The notes beneath the pieces are model-generated. The model had not been told where the DNA came from, made no database searches, and was given only the letters and a program-made list of their open reading frames with translations. A program made the position numbers and the translations under genes. Below are positions 43,441 to 52,417 of a stretch of DNA of 64,000 nt, one piece after another (positions within the stretch are counted from its first letter, which is position 1; every line of letters begins with the position of its first letter). This DNA comes from Streptomyces diastatochromogenes (GTDB taxonomy: Bacteria; Actinomycetota; Actinomycetes; Streptomycetales; Streptomycetaceae): contig NZ_MCGQ01000016.1 in the NCBI RefSeq assembly GCF_002242805.1, positions 124,481-188,480 of the forward strand. Direction: 5' to 3'.

Positions 43441-45879
43441 GTGGCGGAGACAGACAAGGCGCGCGCAGACGAGGCCCGCGCAGCGGTCGTGGAGGCCGCA
43501 CTGGGCCGGCTCGAACTCGACGCCAAGGCGCGGCTGCTGGCCGGCCAGGACATGTGGACCCTGCCCGCCCTGCCGGAGATCGGCCTGAAGTCCCTCGTCA
43601 TGTCCGACGGCCCGATCGGCGTGCGGGGCGTGCGCTGGACCGCCGACGACCCCTCCGTCGCCCTGCCCTCGCCGACCGCGCTCGCCGCCACCTGGGACCC
43701 CGCGCTCGCCCGCCGCGCAGGCGTGCTGCTCGCCCAGGAGGCCCGCCGCAAGGGCGTCCACGTCCTGCTCGCCCCCACCGTCAACCTGCACCGCTCACCG
43801 CTCGGCGGCCGCCACTTCGAGGCCTACAGCGAGGACCCGTACCTGACCGGCGAGATCGGCTCCGGCTATGTGACCGGCGTCCAGTCCGGCGGCGTCGGCA
43901 CCACCGTCAAGCACTTCGTCGCCAACGACGCCGAGACCGACCGCTTCACCGTGAACAACCTGGTCTCCGAACGCGCCCTGCGCGAGCTGTACCTGGCCCC
44001 CTTCGAGGCGATCGTCGCGAACGCCCACCCCTGGGGGATCATGACGGCCTACAACCAGGTCAACGGCACGACGATGACCGAGCACCACCACCTGGTCAAC
44101 GAAGTCCTGCGCGGCGAGTGGGGCTTCGACGGCTTCAACGTCTCCGACTGGATGGCCGCCCGGGACACCGTCGGTGACATCGAGGGTGGCCTGGACGTCG
44201 CCATGCCCGGCCCCCGGACCGTCTACGGCGCCGCCCTCGCCCAGGCCGTCCGGGACGGCCGGGTCGCCGAGGCCACCGTCGACGCCGCCGTACGGCGCGT
44301 GCTGCGGCTCGCCGCCCGGGTCGGCATCCTGGACGGCGCCGAACCCGTCGTCACCGAGCCGCCCGCGTCCGTCGACGGCGAGGCCCTGGCCCGCGAGATC
44401 GCCCGCCGCTCCTTCGTCCTCGTGCGCAACGAGAACAGCGCACTCCCGCTGAAGGCCGGCACGGTCGCCCTGATCGGCGCCGCCGCCCGCGACGCCCGCG
44501 TCCTCGGCGGCGGCTCCGCCACCGTCTTCCCGGCCCGGATCGTCTCCCCGCTCGACGGTCTCACCGCCGCCCTCCCCGAGGGCACCCTCACCTACGCCGT
44601 CGGCGCCGACCCGGCCACCGAACTCGCCGTCGCCGACCAGGGATTCAGCCTCAGGGCCGTCTGCCGGGACGCCGACGGCACCGTCATCGGCACCCGCTCC
44701 GCCCCCAACGGGCTGATCCAGTGGATGGGCTCCGACCTCCCCGAGGGCGTCACGCACGACACCCTCCACACCGTGGAACTGACCGGCACCTTCACCCCGC
44801 GCGAGTCCGGCCCGCACACCTTCGGTGTCAAGGGCGTGGGCGCCTTCACGCTCACCGTCGACGGGACGACGTACTACGACGACGTCCAGCGCCCGGACAA
44901 GGACGACCCCTTCGAGGCCTTCTTCGGCGCCCCCGTACCCCGCGCCCAGGCCGAACTCACCGCCGGTGAGCCGGTCGAGGTCTCCCTCACCCAGGTCGTC
45001 CAGCTCCCCGACGACATCCCGATGAAGGTCGTCACCTTCGCCCTCGCCCACTCCGCGCCCCAGCGCGACCCCGACGAGCTGATCGCCGAGGCCGTCGAGG
45101 CCGCCCGCGGCGCCGACACGGCCGTCGTCATGGTCGCCACCACCGACCGCGTCGAGTCCGAGGGCTTCGACCGCACCGACCTCCGGCTCCCCGGCCGCCA
45201 GGATGAACTGGTCCGCGCCGTCGCCGCCGCCAACCCGAACACCGTCGTCATCGTCAACTCCGGCTCCCCGGTCGAACTGCCCTGGCGCGACGAGGTCGCC
45301 GCCGTGCTGCTGACCTGGTTCCCGGGTCAGGAGGGCGGCGCCGCCCTCGCCGACGTCCTGACCGGTGCCCACGAGCCCGGCGGCCGCCTCCCCACCACCT
45401 GGGGCTCCCTCACCGACGCCCCCGTCACCCAGGTCGTCCCCGCCGACGGCGAGCTTCCCTACACCGAGGGCGTCTTCATCGGCTACCGCGCCTGGGAGCA
45501 GGCCGGCCGCACCCCGTCGTACCCCTTCGGCCACGGCCTCGGCTACACCGACTGGGCCTACGAGTCCCTGGAGACGGACGGCACCACCGCCCGCGTCCGC
45601 CTGCGCAACACCGGCCAGCGGCCCGGCCGCGAGGTCGTCCAGGTCTACGTCTCCCCGGCCGAGCCCGACACCGAGCGCCCGGCACACCGGCTGGCCGGAT
45701 TCGCGGGCGCCGAGGCCGGACCCGGCGAGAGCGTCGAGGTGACCGTCGAACTGCCCCGCCGCACCTTCGAGGTCTGGGACGACACGGCGAAGGCGTGGGC
45801 GTTTGTGAAGGGTTCGTACGAGATCACCGCCGCCCGCTCGATCTCGGACCACAGGCTGACCGCGACGATTAACGTCTGA
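43441..45879 (+). CDS. Intracellular GH3 glycosidase (beta-glucosidase/xylosidase) with PA14 domain
   Basis: An 812-residue enzyme with no signal peptide. N-terminal barrel: LVMSDGPIGVRG, KHFVANDAETDR, with the nucleophile Asp236 in GFNVSDWMA. A second alpha/beta domain begins around residue 310 (RSFVLVRNENSALPL). A PA14 domain of ~140 residues is inserted at about 400-540, and a fibronectin-type III-like domain closes the protein (VRLRNTGQRPGREVVQVYVSP). PA14-bearing GH3 members are mostly beta-glucosidases that prefer short oligosaccharides. GTG 43441 follows GAGGAGGT. Confidence 0.9.
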   Translation: MAETDKARADEARAAVVEAALGRLELDAKARLLAGQDMWTLPALPEIGLKSLVMSDGPIGVRGVRWTADDPSVALPSPTALAATWDPALARRAGVLLAQEARRKGVHVLLAPTVNLHRSPLGGRHFEAYSEDPYLTGEIGSGYVTGVQSGGVGTTVKHFVANDAETDRFTVNNLVSERALRELYLAPFEAIVANAHPWGIMTAYNQVNGTTMTEHHHLVNEVLRGEWGFDGFNVSDWMAARDTVGDIEGGLDVAMPGPRTVYGAALAQAVRDGRVAEATVDAAVRRVLRLAARVGILDGAEPVVTEPPASVDGEALAREIARRSFVLVRNENSALPLKAGTVALIGAAARDARVLGGGSATVFPARIVSPLDGLTAALPEGTLTYAVGADPATELAVADQGFSLRAVCRDADGTVIGTRSAPNGLIQWMGSDLPEGVTHDTLHTVELTGTFTPRESGPHTFGVKGVGAFTLTVDGTTYYDDVQRPDKDDPFEAFFGAPVPRAQAELTAGEPVEVSLTQVVQLPDDIPMKVVTFALAHSAPQRDPDELIAEAVEAARGADTAVVMVATTDRVESEGFDRTDLRLPGRQDELVRAVAAANPNTVVIVNSGSPVELPWRDEVAAVLLTWFPGQEGGAALADVLTGAHEPGGRLPTTWGSLTDAPVTQVVPADGELPYTEGVFIGYRAWEQAGRTPSYPFGHGLGYTDWAYESLETDGTTARVRLRNTGQRPGREVVQVYVSPAEPDTERPAHRLAGFAGAEAGPGESVEVTVELPRRTFEVWDDTAKAWAFVKGSYEITAARSISDHRLTATINV

Positions 45880-45922
45880 TCCGGGACAGTCCCCACACAC
45901 CGCGGACAAAGTCCCCACATAC

Positions 45923-45958
45923 AGCCCCGGTCCGGGACCTGACCCCTGGACCGGGGCT
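45923..45958. terminator. Bidirectional terminator between GH3 and galM
   Basis: An 11-bp perfect stem, AGCCCCGGTCC at 45923-45933 with GGACCGGGGCT at 45948-45958, and a 14-base loop, centred between the two convergent stop codons. Confidence 0.85.
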
Positions 45959-45961
45959 CAC

Positions 45962-46933
45962 TCAGCGGACCGAGAAGCCGTACACCGTCTCCGAGCGGAA
46001 GACCCCGCCCGGCCGCAGCTCGGTGCTGGGAAAGTCCGGGTGGTTGGGGGAGTCCGGGAAGTGCTGGGTCTCCAGGGCGATGCCGTCGCCGGGCGCGAAG
46101 GGGGACGTGAGGTGGTCGGCGGTGTAGAGCTGGAGGCCCGGCTCGGTCGTGGCCACGGTGACCACCCGCCCCGAAGCCGGGTCGTACAGCTCGGCCACCT
46201 CCTCGGCCGACTCGGTCACGCCCTTGTCCAGCACGAAGTTGTGGTCGTAGCCGGAGCCCACCTTGCGGGCCGTACGGAAGTCGAAGCGGGAGCCGGACAC
46301 CTCCGCAAGCGCTCCGGTCGGGATCAGGTCGGCGTCCACCGGGGTGTAGCGGGAGGCGGCCAGCCGCAGCTCGTGGCCGCCCGCGTGACCGGAGCCGCTC
46401 AGGTTCCAGTACGTGTGGTTGCTGAGGTTGACGACGGTCGGCGCGTCCGTGACGGCCTCGTAGGCGATCCGCAGCGCACCGGACGCGTCCAGCGTGTACG
46501 TGGCCGTCACCTCCAGCCGGCCCGGGAACCCCTCCTCGCCGTCCGGGCTGACCCGGCTCAGCCGCAGCCCGTGCTCGACCGGCTCCACGTCCCACACCCG
46601 CTTGTCGAAGCCCCGCTCGCCGCCGTGCAGCGTGTTGGGCCCGCTGTTCGGCTCCAGCGCGTACGCGCGGCCGTCCAGCGGGAAGCGGCCGCCCGCGATG
46701 CGGTTGGCGTACCGGCCGACCAGAGCGCCCAGATACGGCTCCGGGTGCTCCCGATAGCCGTCGAGCCCGGGGAACCCGAGCACCACGTCCGCGGTACGCC
46801 CGTCCCGGTCCGGGACCTCGACCGACTGCACGATCCCGCCGTACGACAGCACCCGCACCCGGACCCCGGCCCGCTCCAGCGTCCAGCGGTGCACCGGGGT
46901 GCCGTCGGAAAGTGTGCCGAAAAGTTCGCTCAT
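45962..46933 (-). CDS. galM: Cytosolic aldose 1-epimerase
   Basis: A 323-residue mutarotase without a signal peptide. Conserved residues are His in TLHGGERGFDK, His in NHTYWNLSG and the catalytic Glu in ALETQHFPDSPNHPDFPS. It equilibrates anomers of glucose, galactose or similar sugars produced by intracellular hydrolases such as the convergent GH3 enzyme. Same family as the exported protein at 26841-28004, but without the leader. Confidence 0.93.
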   Translation of the reverse strand: MSELFGTLSDGTPVHRWTLERAGVRVRVLSYGGIVQSVEVPDRDGRTADVVLGFPGLDGYREHPEPYLGALVGRYANRIAGGRFPLDGRAYALEPNSGPNTLHGGERGFDKRVWDVEPVEHGLRLSRVSPDGEEGFPGRLEVTATYTLDASGALRIAYEAVTDAPTVVNLSNHTYWNLSGSGHAGGHELRLAASRYTPVDADLIPTGALAEVSGSRFDFRTARKVGSGYDHNFVLDKGVTESAEEVAELYDPASGRVVTVATTEPGLQLYTADHLTSPFAPGDGIALETQHFPDSPNHPDFPSTELRPGGVFRSETVYGFSVR

Positions 46934-46948
46934 GTGGGAAACCCTAGG

Positions 46949-47845
46949 TCACGGTCGTTCCGCGGTCACCGTGCGGTAGGCGATCTCGGCGAGCCGGGCC
47001 TGGCCGTTCCGGCTCGGGTGGAACCAGTCCCAGTGGCTCAGCTGCTCCGTGTCGAAACGGAAGTCGAAGACCGCGTTCCGGTCGAAGCGGCAGCGGCGGT
47101 CCTTGGCGCACACGTCCTTCAGCACCGTGTTGTAGGCCTCGACCCGCTTCTGCACCTTGTCCCGGCGCAGCGTGGCCTTGCCGGTCAGGTCGTCCGCCTC
47201 ACCCAGCATCGACGGGCAGATGCCCAGCTTCCACACCTGCTTGCCCAGCGGGTTCGCCCGGCCCTCGGACCACAGCCGCTTCAGGTTCGGCACGCTCGCC
47301 ACGTACACCTGCGTCTTCGGCAGCGCCGCGCGCAGCGTGGTCAGCGACTCCTCGAAGTCCGCGCGGAAGGAGGCCACCGAGGTCATCGCCCGGGCAGAGG
47401 AGCGGCACGCGTCGTTCGCGCCGATCATCACCGTCACCAACTCGGGGGCGCGGGCGGCCGCCTGGGTCATCTGCTCCGGCAGATCGGCCATCCGGGCACC
47501 GGTCACCGCGTAGTTCCAGCTGCGCTCCGCCGCCCCCGTCACGCCCAGCAGCCGCACCGCCAGGCTGTCGACCTTGGCGTCGCTGCCCGTCGCCCACGAC
47601 ACCTCGGGGCAGTCGGAGAGCACCGTGCACGCGTCGAACCCGCGCGTGATGGAGTCCCCGACCGCGGCGATCGAGTCCGGGCTGCGGTTCCACACCGGCG
47701 CGGGCCGGGCCGAGGGGCGGGACGCGCTCGCCCCGGAGTCCTTCGTACCGCCGCCACCACCGAAGGCGTCACACCCCGCCATGCTCAGCACGGCCGCCGC
47801 CACGACGGCAAGGGCAGCCCGGTCACGGCGGCTTCGCTTCCGCAT
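46949..47845 (-). CDS. Secreted SGNH/GDSL-type hydrolase lipoprotein
   Basis: A 298-residue esterase/lipase-like lipoprotein with lipobox MAGC (Cys25) and a Gly/Ser-rich linker. SGNH blocks: I, AAVGDSITRGFD (Ser); III, VMIGANDACRSSA (Asn); V, LSHWDWFHPSRNGQARLAE (Asp and His). This fits the two-domain-free lipases and esterases of Streptomyces. The ATG at 47845 begins a basic signal peptide (RKRSRRDRAALAVV). It faces the DUF3145 gene across a 254-base gap that has no strong feature. Confidence 0.88.
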   Translation of the reverse strand: MRKRSRRDRAALAVVAAAVLSMAGCDAFGGGGGTKDSGASASRPSARPAPVWNRSPDSIAAVGDSITRGFDACTVLSDCPEVSWATGSDAKVDSLAVRLLGVTGAAERSWNYAVTGARMADLPEQMTQAAARAPELVTVMIGANDACRSSARAMTSVASFRADFEESLTTLRAALPKTQVYVASVPNLKRLWSEGRANPLGKQVWKLGICPSMLGEADDLTGKATLRRDKVQKRVEAYNTVLKDVCAKDRRCRFDRNAVFDFRFDTEQLSHWDWFHPSRNGQARLAEIAYRTVTAERP

Positions 47846-48099
47846 CCCTGCTGATCTCCTCGCTCGATGTGGAGTGGTCGCTCTTATAACAACGCGCGAG
47901 GGTTCCCGGCCCGGGGACCTTGGAACGGCGCACCCCCGTACAAGCGTCCCCCTGGGTGAATGGCGGGAGTTTCCTGGCACTGGGACCGACGGTACGTCAC
48001 ACTCCTTGCGCCGCCGCACGGTAGCCTCGCCATCAACGCGGCCGTCGCGCCACTGCCGCCCCCAGTCAGCAAGATGTCCCGCTCTGCCCGGAGGTTCCG

Positions 48100-48594
48100 G
48101 TGACGACACGTGGAGTTCTGTACGTGCACTCCGCGCCGCGCGCGCTGTGCCCGCACGTCGAGTGGGCCGTCGCCGGGGTGCTCGGCACGCGCGTCAGCCT
48201 CGACTGGATCCGGCAGCCCGCGGCCCCCGGCACCTGGCGCTCGGAGTTCTCCTGGCAGGGCGAGGTGGGCACGGCCTCCAAGCTCGCCTCCGCCCTGCGC
48301 GGCTGGCACCTGCTGCGCTTCGAGGTCACCGCGGAGCCCTGCCCCACCGCCGAGGGCGAGCGCTACAGCTGCACCCCCGACCTCGGCATCTTCCACGCCG
48401 TCACCGGCATCCACGGCGACATCCTCATCCCCGAGGACCGCCTCCGCGCGGCCCTGCTCCGCAGCCAGCGCGGAGAGACCGACCTGGAGGCCGAACTCTC
48501 CAAGCTCCTGGGCAAGCCCTGGGACGACGAACTGGAGCCGTTCCGCTACGCGGGAGAGGGAGCACCGGTGCGCTGGCTGCACCAGGTGGTGTGA
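48100..48594 (+). CDS. DUF3145 protein
   Basis: A 164-residue actinobacterial protein of unknown role: TRGVLYVHSAPRALCPHVEWAVAG, ISLDW-like LDWIRQPAAPGTWRSEFSWQGE, and a C-terminal PFRYAGEGAPVRWLHQVV. GTG 48100 follows CGGAGG at good spacing. It lies beside the fatty acid gene cluster in many actinomycetes (SCO2391-type position), but on the opposite strand, ending at a shared terminator. Confidence 0.92.
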   Translation: MTTRGVLYVHSAPRALCPHVEWAVAGVLGTRVSLDWIRQPAAPGTWRSEFSWQGEVGTASKLASALRGWHLLRFEVTAEPCPTAEGERYSCTPDLGIFHAVTGIHGDILIPEDRLRAALLRSQRGETDLEAELSKLLGKPWDDELEPFRYAGEGAPVRWLHQVV

Positions 48595-48608
48595 GCACCG
48601 GGACATGA

Positions 48609-48642
48609 GGAAGGGCCCCCGCCTGCCGGCGGGGGCCCTTCC
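48609..48642. terminator. Bidirectional terminator between DUF3145 and fabF
   Basis: A 15-bp perfect stem: GGAAGGGCCCCCGCC at 48609-48623, loop TGCC, and the complement at 48628-48642. It lies between the convergent DUF3145 and fabF genes and ends 10 bases from the fabF stop. Confidence 0.93.
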
Positions 48643-48652
48643 CTTACGTCTC

Positions 48653-49915
48653 TCAGATGGTCCGGAACGCCAGGACCACGTTGTGCCCGCCGAAGCCGAA
48701 CGAGTCGTTCAGCACGGCGATACGGCCCTCGGGCAGCTGACGCGCCTCACCGACGACGACGTCCGCGTTCACCTCGGGATCCAGCTCGCGCACGTTGATG
48801 GTCGGCGGAGCCGTACGGTTCACCAGCGCCAGGATCGACGCGACCGTCTCGATACCACCGGCACCACCCAGCAGGTGACCCGTCATCGACTTGGTCGCGG
48901 AGATCGCCATGTGGTCGACGTCGTCGCCGAACACCTTCCGCAGCGCCTTGATCTCGGCCACGTCACCCTGCGGCGTCGAGGTGGCGTGCGCGTTCACGTG
49001 CACGATCTCGGCCGGCTTCAGATCCGTGCTGTCCAGCAGGTTCTGCAGCGCGTGCGCGATCCCGTTGCCGGACGGCTCGGGCTGCGTGATGTGGTGGGCG
49101 TCGGCGGAGATGCCCTGGCCGATCGCCTCCGCGTAGATCCGCGCGCCGCGGGCCTTCGCGTGCTCCTCGGACTCCAGGACGATCACACCGGCGCCCTCAC
49201 CGAGCACGAAGCCGTCACGACCGGAGTCGTAGGGACGCGAGGCGCCCTCGGGGTCGTCGTTGTTCTTGGACATCGCCATCATGTTGCCGAACGCGGCGAT
49301 GGGAAGCGGGTGGATGGCGGCCTCGGTACCACCGGCCACGACCACGTCCGCACGCCCGGTGCGGATCATCTCGATCGCGTACCCGATGGCCTCCGCGCCC
49401 GAGGCGCAGGCCGAGACCGGGGTGTGCACACCGGCGCGGGCACCGATCTCGATACCGACGTTGGCCGCCGGGGAGTTGGGCATCAGCATCGGCACGGTGT
49501 GCGGGGAGACACGGCGTACGCCCTTCTCCTTGAGCACGTCGTACTGGTCCAGGAGCGTCGTCACACCGCCGATTCCGGAGGCGATGACCGCACCCAGCCG
49601 GTCGGGGTTCACGGACGCGTCCTCACCGGCCTTGGCGGTGAAACCGGCGTCCTTCCAGGCCTCCTGAGCGGCGATCAGCGCGAACTGCGCGGACCGGTCC
49701 AGCTTGCGGGCCTGCGGGCGGGGGATGATCTCGCCCGGCTCGACGGCGATCTGCGCGGCGATACGGACCGGCAGTTCGGCCGCCCAGTCCTGCTCGAGGA
49801 CGCTGACGCCGGACTTGCCGGCGATCAGGGCCTCCCAGAACGAGGCTGCGTCGCCACCCAGCGGTGTGGTTGCGCCGATACCGGTGACGACCACGGTGCG
49901 ATTGGTCGGGCTCAC
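48653..49915 (-). CDS. fabF: 3-oxoacyl-ACP synthase II (KASII)
   Basis: A 420-residue condensing enzyme that elongates acyl-ACP in fatty acid synthesis. Active Cys in VSACASGAEA, the His pair in VNAHATSTPQGD and NDSFGFGGHN, and the lysine in ATKSMTGHLLGGAGG. The GTG at 49915 follows GGAGAAAG and begins SPTNRTVVVTGIGATTPLGG; ATG 49948 would add eleven residues. It is the last gene of the fabD-fabH-acpP-fabF operon (SCO2387-2390 in S. coelicolor). Confidence 0.96.
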   Translation of the reverse strand: MSPTNRTVVVTGIGATTPLGGDAASFWEALIAGKSGVSVLEQDWAAELPVRIAAQIAVEPGEIIPRPQARKLDRSAQFALIAAQEAWKDAGFTAKAGEDASVNPDRLGAVIASGIGGVTTLLDQYDVLKEKGVRRVSPHTVPMLMPNSPAANVGIEIGARAGVHTPVSACASGAEAIGYAIEMIRTGRADVVVAGGTEAAIHPLPIAAFGNMMAMSKNNDDPEGASRPYDSGRDGFVLGEGAGVIVLESEEHAKARGARIYAEAIGQGISADAHHITQPEPSGNGIAHALQNLLDSTDLKPAEIVHVNAHATSTPQGDVAEIKALRKVFGDDVDHMAISATKSMTGHLLGGAGGIETVASILALVNRTAPPTINVRELDPEVNADVVVGEARQLPEGRIAVLNDSFGFGGHNVVLAFRTI

Positions 49916-50002
49916 GGGAATTCTTTCTCCAACGGATGCGGGATTCATACGGCGCCACCGCCGGGTGGCGGGGCCTTGCAGCCCTCGGGCCTAAGGGGTG
50001 GC

Positions 50003-50251
50003 TCAGGCCTGGTGGTCGAGGATGTACTTGGTGGCGTCGCCGACGGTCTTGAGGTTCTTGACGTCCTCGTCGGGGATCTTGACGTCGAAGCGCTCCTCGG
50101 CGGCGACGACGACCTCGACCATGGACAGCGAGTCGACGTCCAGGTCGTCGGTGAAGGACTTGTCCAGCTGGACGTCCTCAACCGGGATGCCGGCGATCTC
50201 GTTCACGATCTCGGCGAGACCTTCGACGATCTCTTCCTGAGTGGCGGCCAT
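50003..50251 (-). CDS. acpP: Acyl carrier protein of fatty acid synthesis
   Basis: An 82-residue acidic protein. Ser41 in DLDVDSLSMVE is the site for the phosphopantetheine arm. The helical repeats QEEIVEGLAEIVNEIAGI and VKIPDEDVKNLKTVGDATKYILDHQ are those of the type II fatty acid ACP. The ATG at 50251 begins MAATQEEI. It serves FabD, FabH and FabF encoded around it. Confidence 0.97.
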   Translation of the reverse strand: MAATQEEIVEGLAEIVNEIAGIPVEDVQLDKSFTDDLDVDSLSMVEVVVAAEERFDVKIPDEDVKNLKTVGDATKYILDHQA

Positions 50252-50331
50252 GTTGGCGCTCCTTCTTCGATAAGTCAGACGGTTTGTGGCAGATGATTCC
50301 GCACCGGTTCGCATGATCCGGCACGGAGTGC

Positions 50332-51363
50332 CTAGGGGAGGGTAACGACCGTGGCGGCGTAGACGAGACCCGCCCCGAATCCGATGACGAGCGCGGTGTC
50401 GCCGCTCTTCGCCTCCCCGGTCGCCAGGAGCCGCTCCATCGCGAGCGGAATCGAGGCGGCCGAGGTGTTGCCGGTGGTGCGGATGTCACGGGCGACCGTG
50501 ACGTGCTCCGGCAGCTTCAACGTCTTCACCATCGAGTCGATGATCCGCACGTTGGCCTGGTGCGGAATGAAGACGTCCAGGTCGTCCGGGGTGATTCCGG
50601 CCGCGTCCAGCGCCTGCTGGGCGACCTTCGCCATCTCGAACACGGCCCAGCGGAACACCGCCTGGCCCTCCTGCGTGATCGCAGGGAACTTGATGTTGCC
50701 CTCGCTGTCGAGGGGCAGGGTGGAGACGTCACCGACGGCGAACCGGTCCCAGGGGACGGTCTGCTTGATGGTCTCGGACTTGTCGCCCTCGGAGCCCCAC
50801 ACGGTCGGGCCGATCGCCGGCTCCTGGGAGGGGCCGACCACGACCGCGCCGGCGCCGTCACCGAACAGGAAGGCCGTGGCCCGGTCCTCCAGGTCGGTCA
50901 GGTCGCTCAGCCGCTCCACGCCGATGACGAGCACGTACTCGGCGGAGCCTTCCACCACCATGCCCTTGGCGAGCGTGAGGCCGTAGCCGAAGCCCGCGCA
51001 GCCCGCCGAGATGTCGAAGGCGGCGGCCTTGTCGGTGCCCAGCTTGTCGGCGATCTCGGTGGCGACGGCCGGGGTCTGGCTGAAGTGCGAGACGGTCGAG
51101 ACGACCACGGCGCCGATCTGCTCGGCGTCGATGCCCGCGTCGGCGATCGCCTTGCCGGAGGCCTCGATGGCCATCGCGGCGACCGTCTCGTCGGGGCCGG
51201 CCCAGTGCCGGGTCTCGATTCCGGAGCGCGAACGGATCCACTCGTCGGACGAGTCGATCTTCTCCAGGATCACCTCGTTGGGCACGACCCGGGTCGGCCG
51301 GTAGCCGCCGACACCGAGGATGCGCGCGTACGGGGCGCCCTTGCTGGGCTTGATCTTCGCCAT
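50332..51363 (-). CDS. fabH: 3-oxoacyl-ACP synthase III (KASIII)
   Basis: A 343-residue enzyme that starts fatty acids by condensing an acyl-CoA (in Streptomyces often branched isobutyryl- or isovaleryl-CoA) with malonyl-ACP. Cys122 in ISAGCAGFGYG, His in VFIPHQANVRI and Asn in TTGNTSAAS form the triad. Fifteen bases separate it from the fabD stop, and 80 from the acpP start. Confidence 0.97.
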   Translation of the reverse strand: MAKIKPSKGAPYARILGVGGYRPTRVVPNEVILEKIDSSDEWIRSRSGIETRHWAGPDETVAAMAIEASGKAIADAGIDAEQIGAVVVSTVSHFSQTPAVATEIADKLGTDKAAAFDISAGCAGFGYGLTLAKGMVVEGSAEYVLVIGVERLSDLTDLEDRATAFLFGDGAGAVVVGPSQEPAIGPTVWGSEGDKSETIKQTVPWDRFAVGDVSTLPLDSEGNIKFPAITQEGQAVFRWAVFEMAKVAQQALDAAGITPDDLDVFIPHQANVRIIDSMVKTLKLPEHVTVARDIRTTGNTSAASIPLAMERLLATGEAKSGDTALVIGFGAGLVYAATVVTLP

Positions 51364-51378
51364 GATCGGTACGGCTCC

Positions 51379-52326
51379 TTAGGCGGTGTGCTCGGAGATC
51401 AGCTCGCGGGCCGCTTCGAGGTCGTCGGGGGTCTTCAGGGCCAGCGTCTTCACGCCCGGCAGGGCCCGCTTGGCCAGGCCGGTCAGCGTGCCGCCCGGGC
51501 ACACCTCGATGAGCGCGGTGACGCCGAGCGCCTTGAAGGTCTCCATGCACAGATCCCAGCGCACCGGGTTGGCGACCTGGCCGACCAGCCGCTCCAGCAC
51601 CTCGGCGCCGGTCGCGACGGCCTGGCCGTCCTTGTTGGAGACGTAGGTGACCTTCGGGTCACCCGGGGCCAGCTCCGCGGCCGCCTTGGCCAGCGCCTCC
51701 ACGGCAGGAGCCATGTGGCGGGTGTGGAAGGCGCCGGCGACCTTCAGCGGGACGACCTTGCGGACGCCCTCGGGCATGTCCTCGTTCAGCGCGGCGAGCT
51801 GCTCCAGCGTGCCCGCGGCGACGATCTGGCCGGCGCCGTTGACGTTCGCCGGGGTCAGGCCCAGCTTCTCCAGGTGCGCGACGGAGACCTCGGGGTCACC
51901 GCCGAGCAGCGCGGACATGCCGGTCTCGGTGATCGCGGCGGCGTCGGCCATGGCCAGACCCCGCCTGCGGACGAGGCCGAGCGCGGCGGTGTCGTCCAGG
52001 ACGCCCGCGAAGGCCGCGGCGGTGATCTCGCCGACGCTGTGGCCGGCGACGGCGCCGGGAGCGATGTCGGTGCCCGCCGCGTCAGCGGCAAATGAATAGG
52101 CACCCAGTGCCGCGGCGGACAGGATCCCGGCGGCGACCAGCAGCGGCTGCGCCACCGCGGTGTCGCGGATGGCGTCCGCGTCGGCCTGGGTGCCGTAGTG
52201 GACCAGGTCCAGTCCGATGGCGTCCGACCATGCGGCGACACGGTCGGCGGCACCGGGGAGGTCGAGCCAGGGAGTCAGGAAGCCGGGCGTCTGGGCGCCC
52301 TGGCCGGGAGCGACGAGTACGAGCAC
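51379..52326 (-). CDS. fabD: Malonyl-CoA:ACP malonyltransferase
   Basis: A 315-residue acyltransferase that loads malonyl onto ACP. Motifs: LVAPGQGAQTPG near the start, the Ser in GHSVGEITAAAFAG, and GAFHTRHM with the His of the pair. I prefer the GTG at 52326 (MLVLVAPGQ), with GAGAGAG at a proper distance; a GTG six bases upstream (52332) is the alternative. It is first in the operon with fabH, acpP and fabF; FasR directly upstream activates it in S. coelicolor. Confidence 0.96.
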   Translation of the reverse strand: MLVLVAPGQGAQTPGFLTPWLDLPGAADRVAAWSDAIGLDLVHYGTQADADAIRDTAVAQPLLVAAGILSAAALGAYSFAADAAGTDIAPGAVAGHSVGEITAAAFAGVLDDTAALGLVRRRGLAMADAAAITETGMSALLGGDPEVSVAHLEKLGLTPANVNGAGQIVAAGTLEQLAALNEDMPEGVRKVVPLKVAGAFHTRHMAPAVEALAKAAAELAPGDPKVTYVSNKDGQAVATGAEVLERLVGQVANPVRWDLCMETFKALGVTALIEVCPGGTLTGLAKRALPGVKTLALKTPDDLEAARELISEHTA

Positions 52327-52388
52327 TCTCACACTCTCTCTTGGGGACGGCCAGGGCCGCCCGTGGGGACAGGGACGAAGAACACGGG

Positions 52389-52417
52389 AGGCTTTTGTGG
52401 GGCCCCGACAAAAGCCT
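52389..52417. promoter_or_regulatory. Inverted repeat at the fasR end / fabD promoter
   Basis: AGGCTTTTGT (52389-52398) and ACAAAAGCCT (52408-52417) form a perfect 10-bp inverted repeat with a 9-base GC loop, overlapping the fasR stop and lying ~60 bases before fabD. The AT-rich arms differ from the GC stems of the other terminators here, so it may be the FasR binding region for the fab genes, or a fasR terminator. Confidence 0.5.

Noticed and set aside
43795..45918. 707-residue minus-strand ORF over the GH3 gene
   Set aside because: Gly/Val/Asp-rich shadow of the GH3 coding strand without any family motif.
47846..48099. Possible gene in the gap between the SGNH lipoprotein and DUF3145
   Set aside because: Frames open here are extensions of the neighbours, Arg-rich, with no ribosome site; it is taken as the divergent promoter region.
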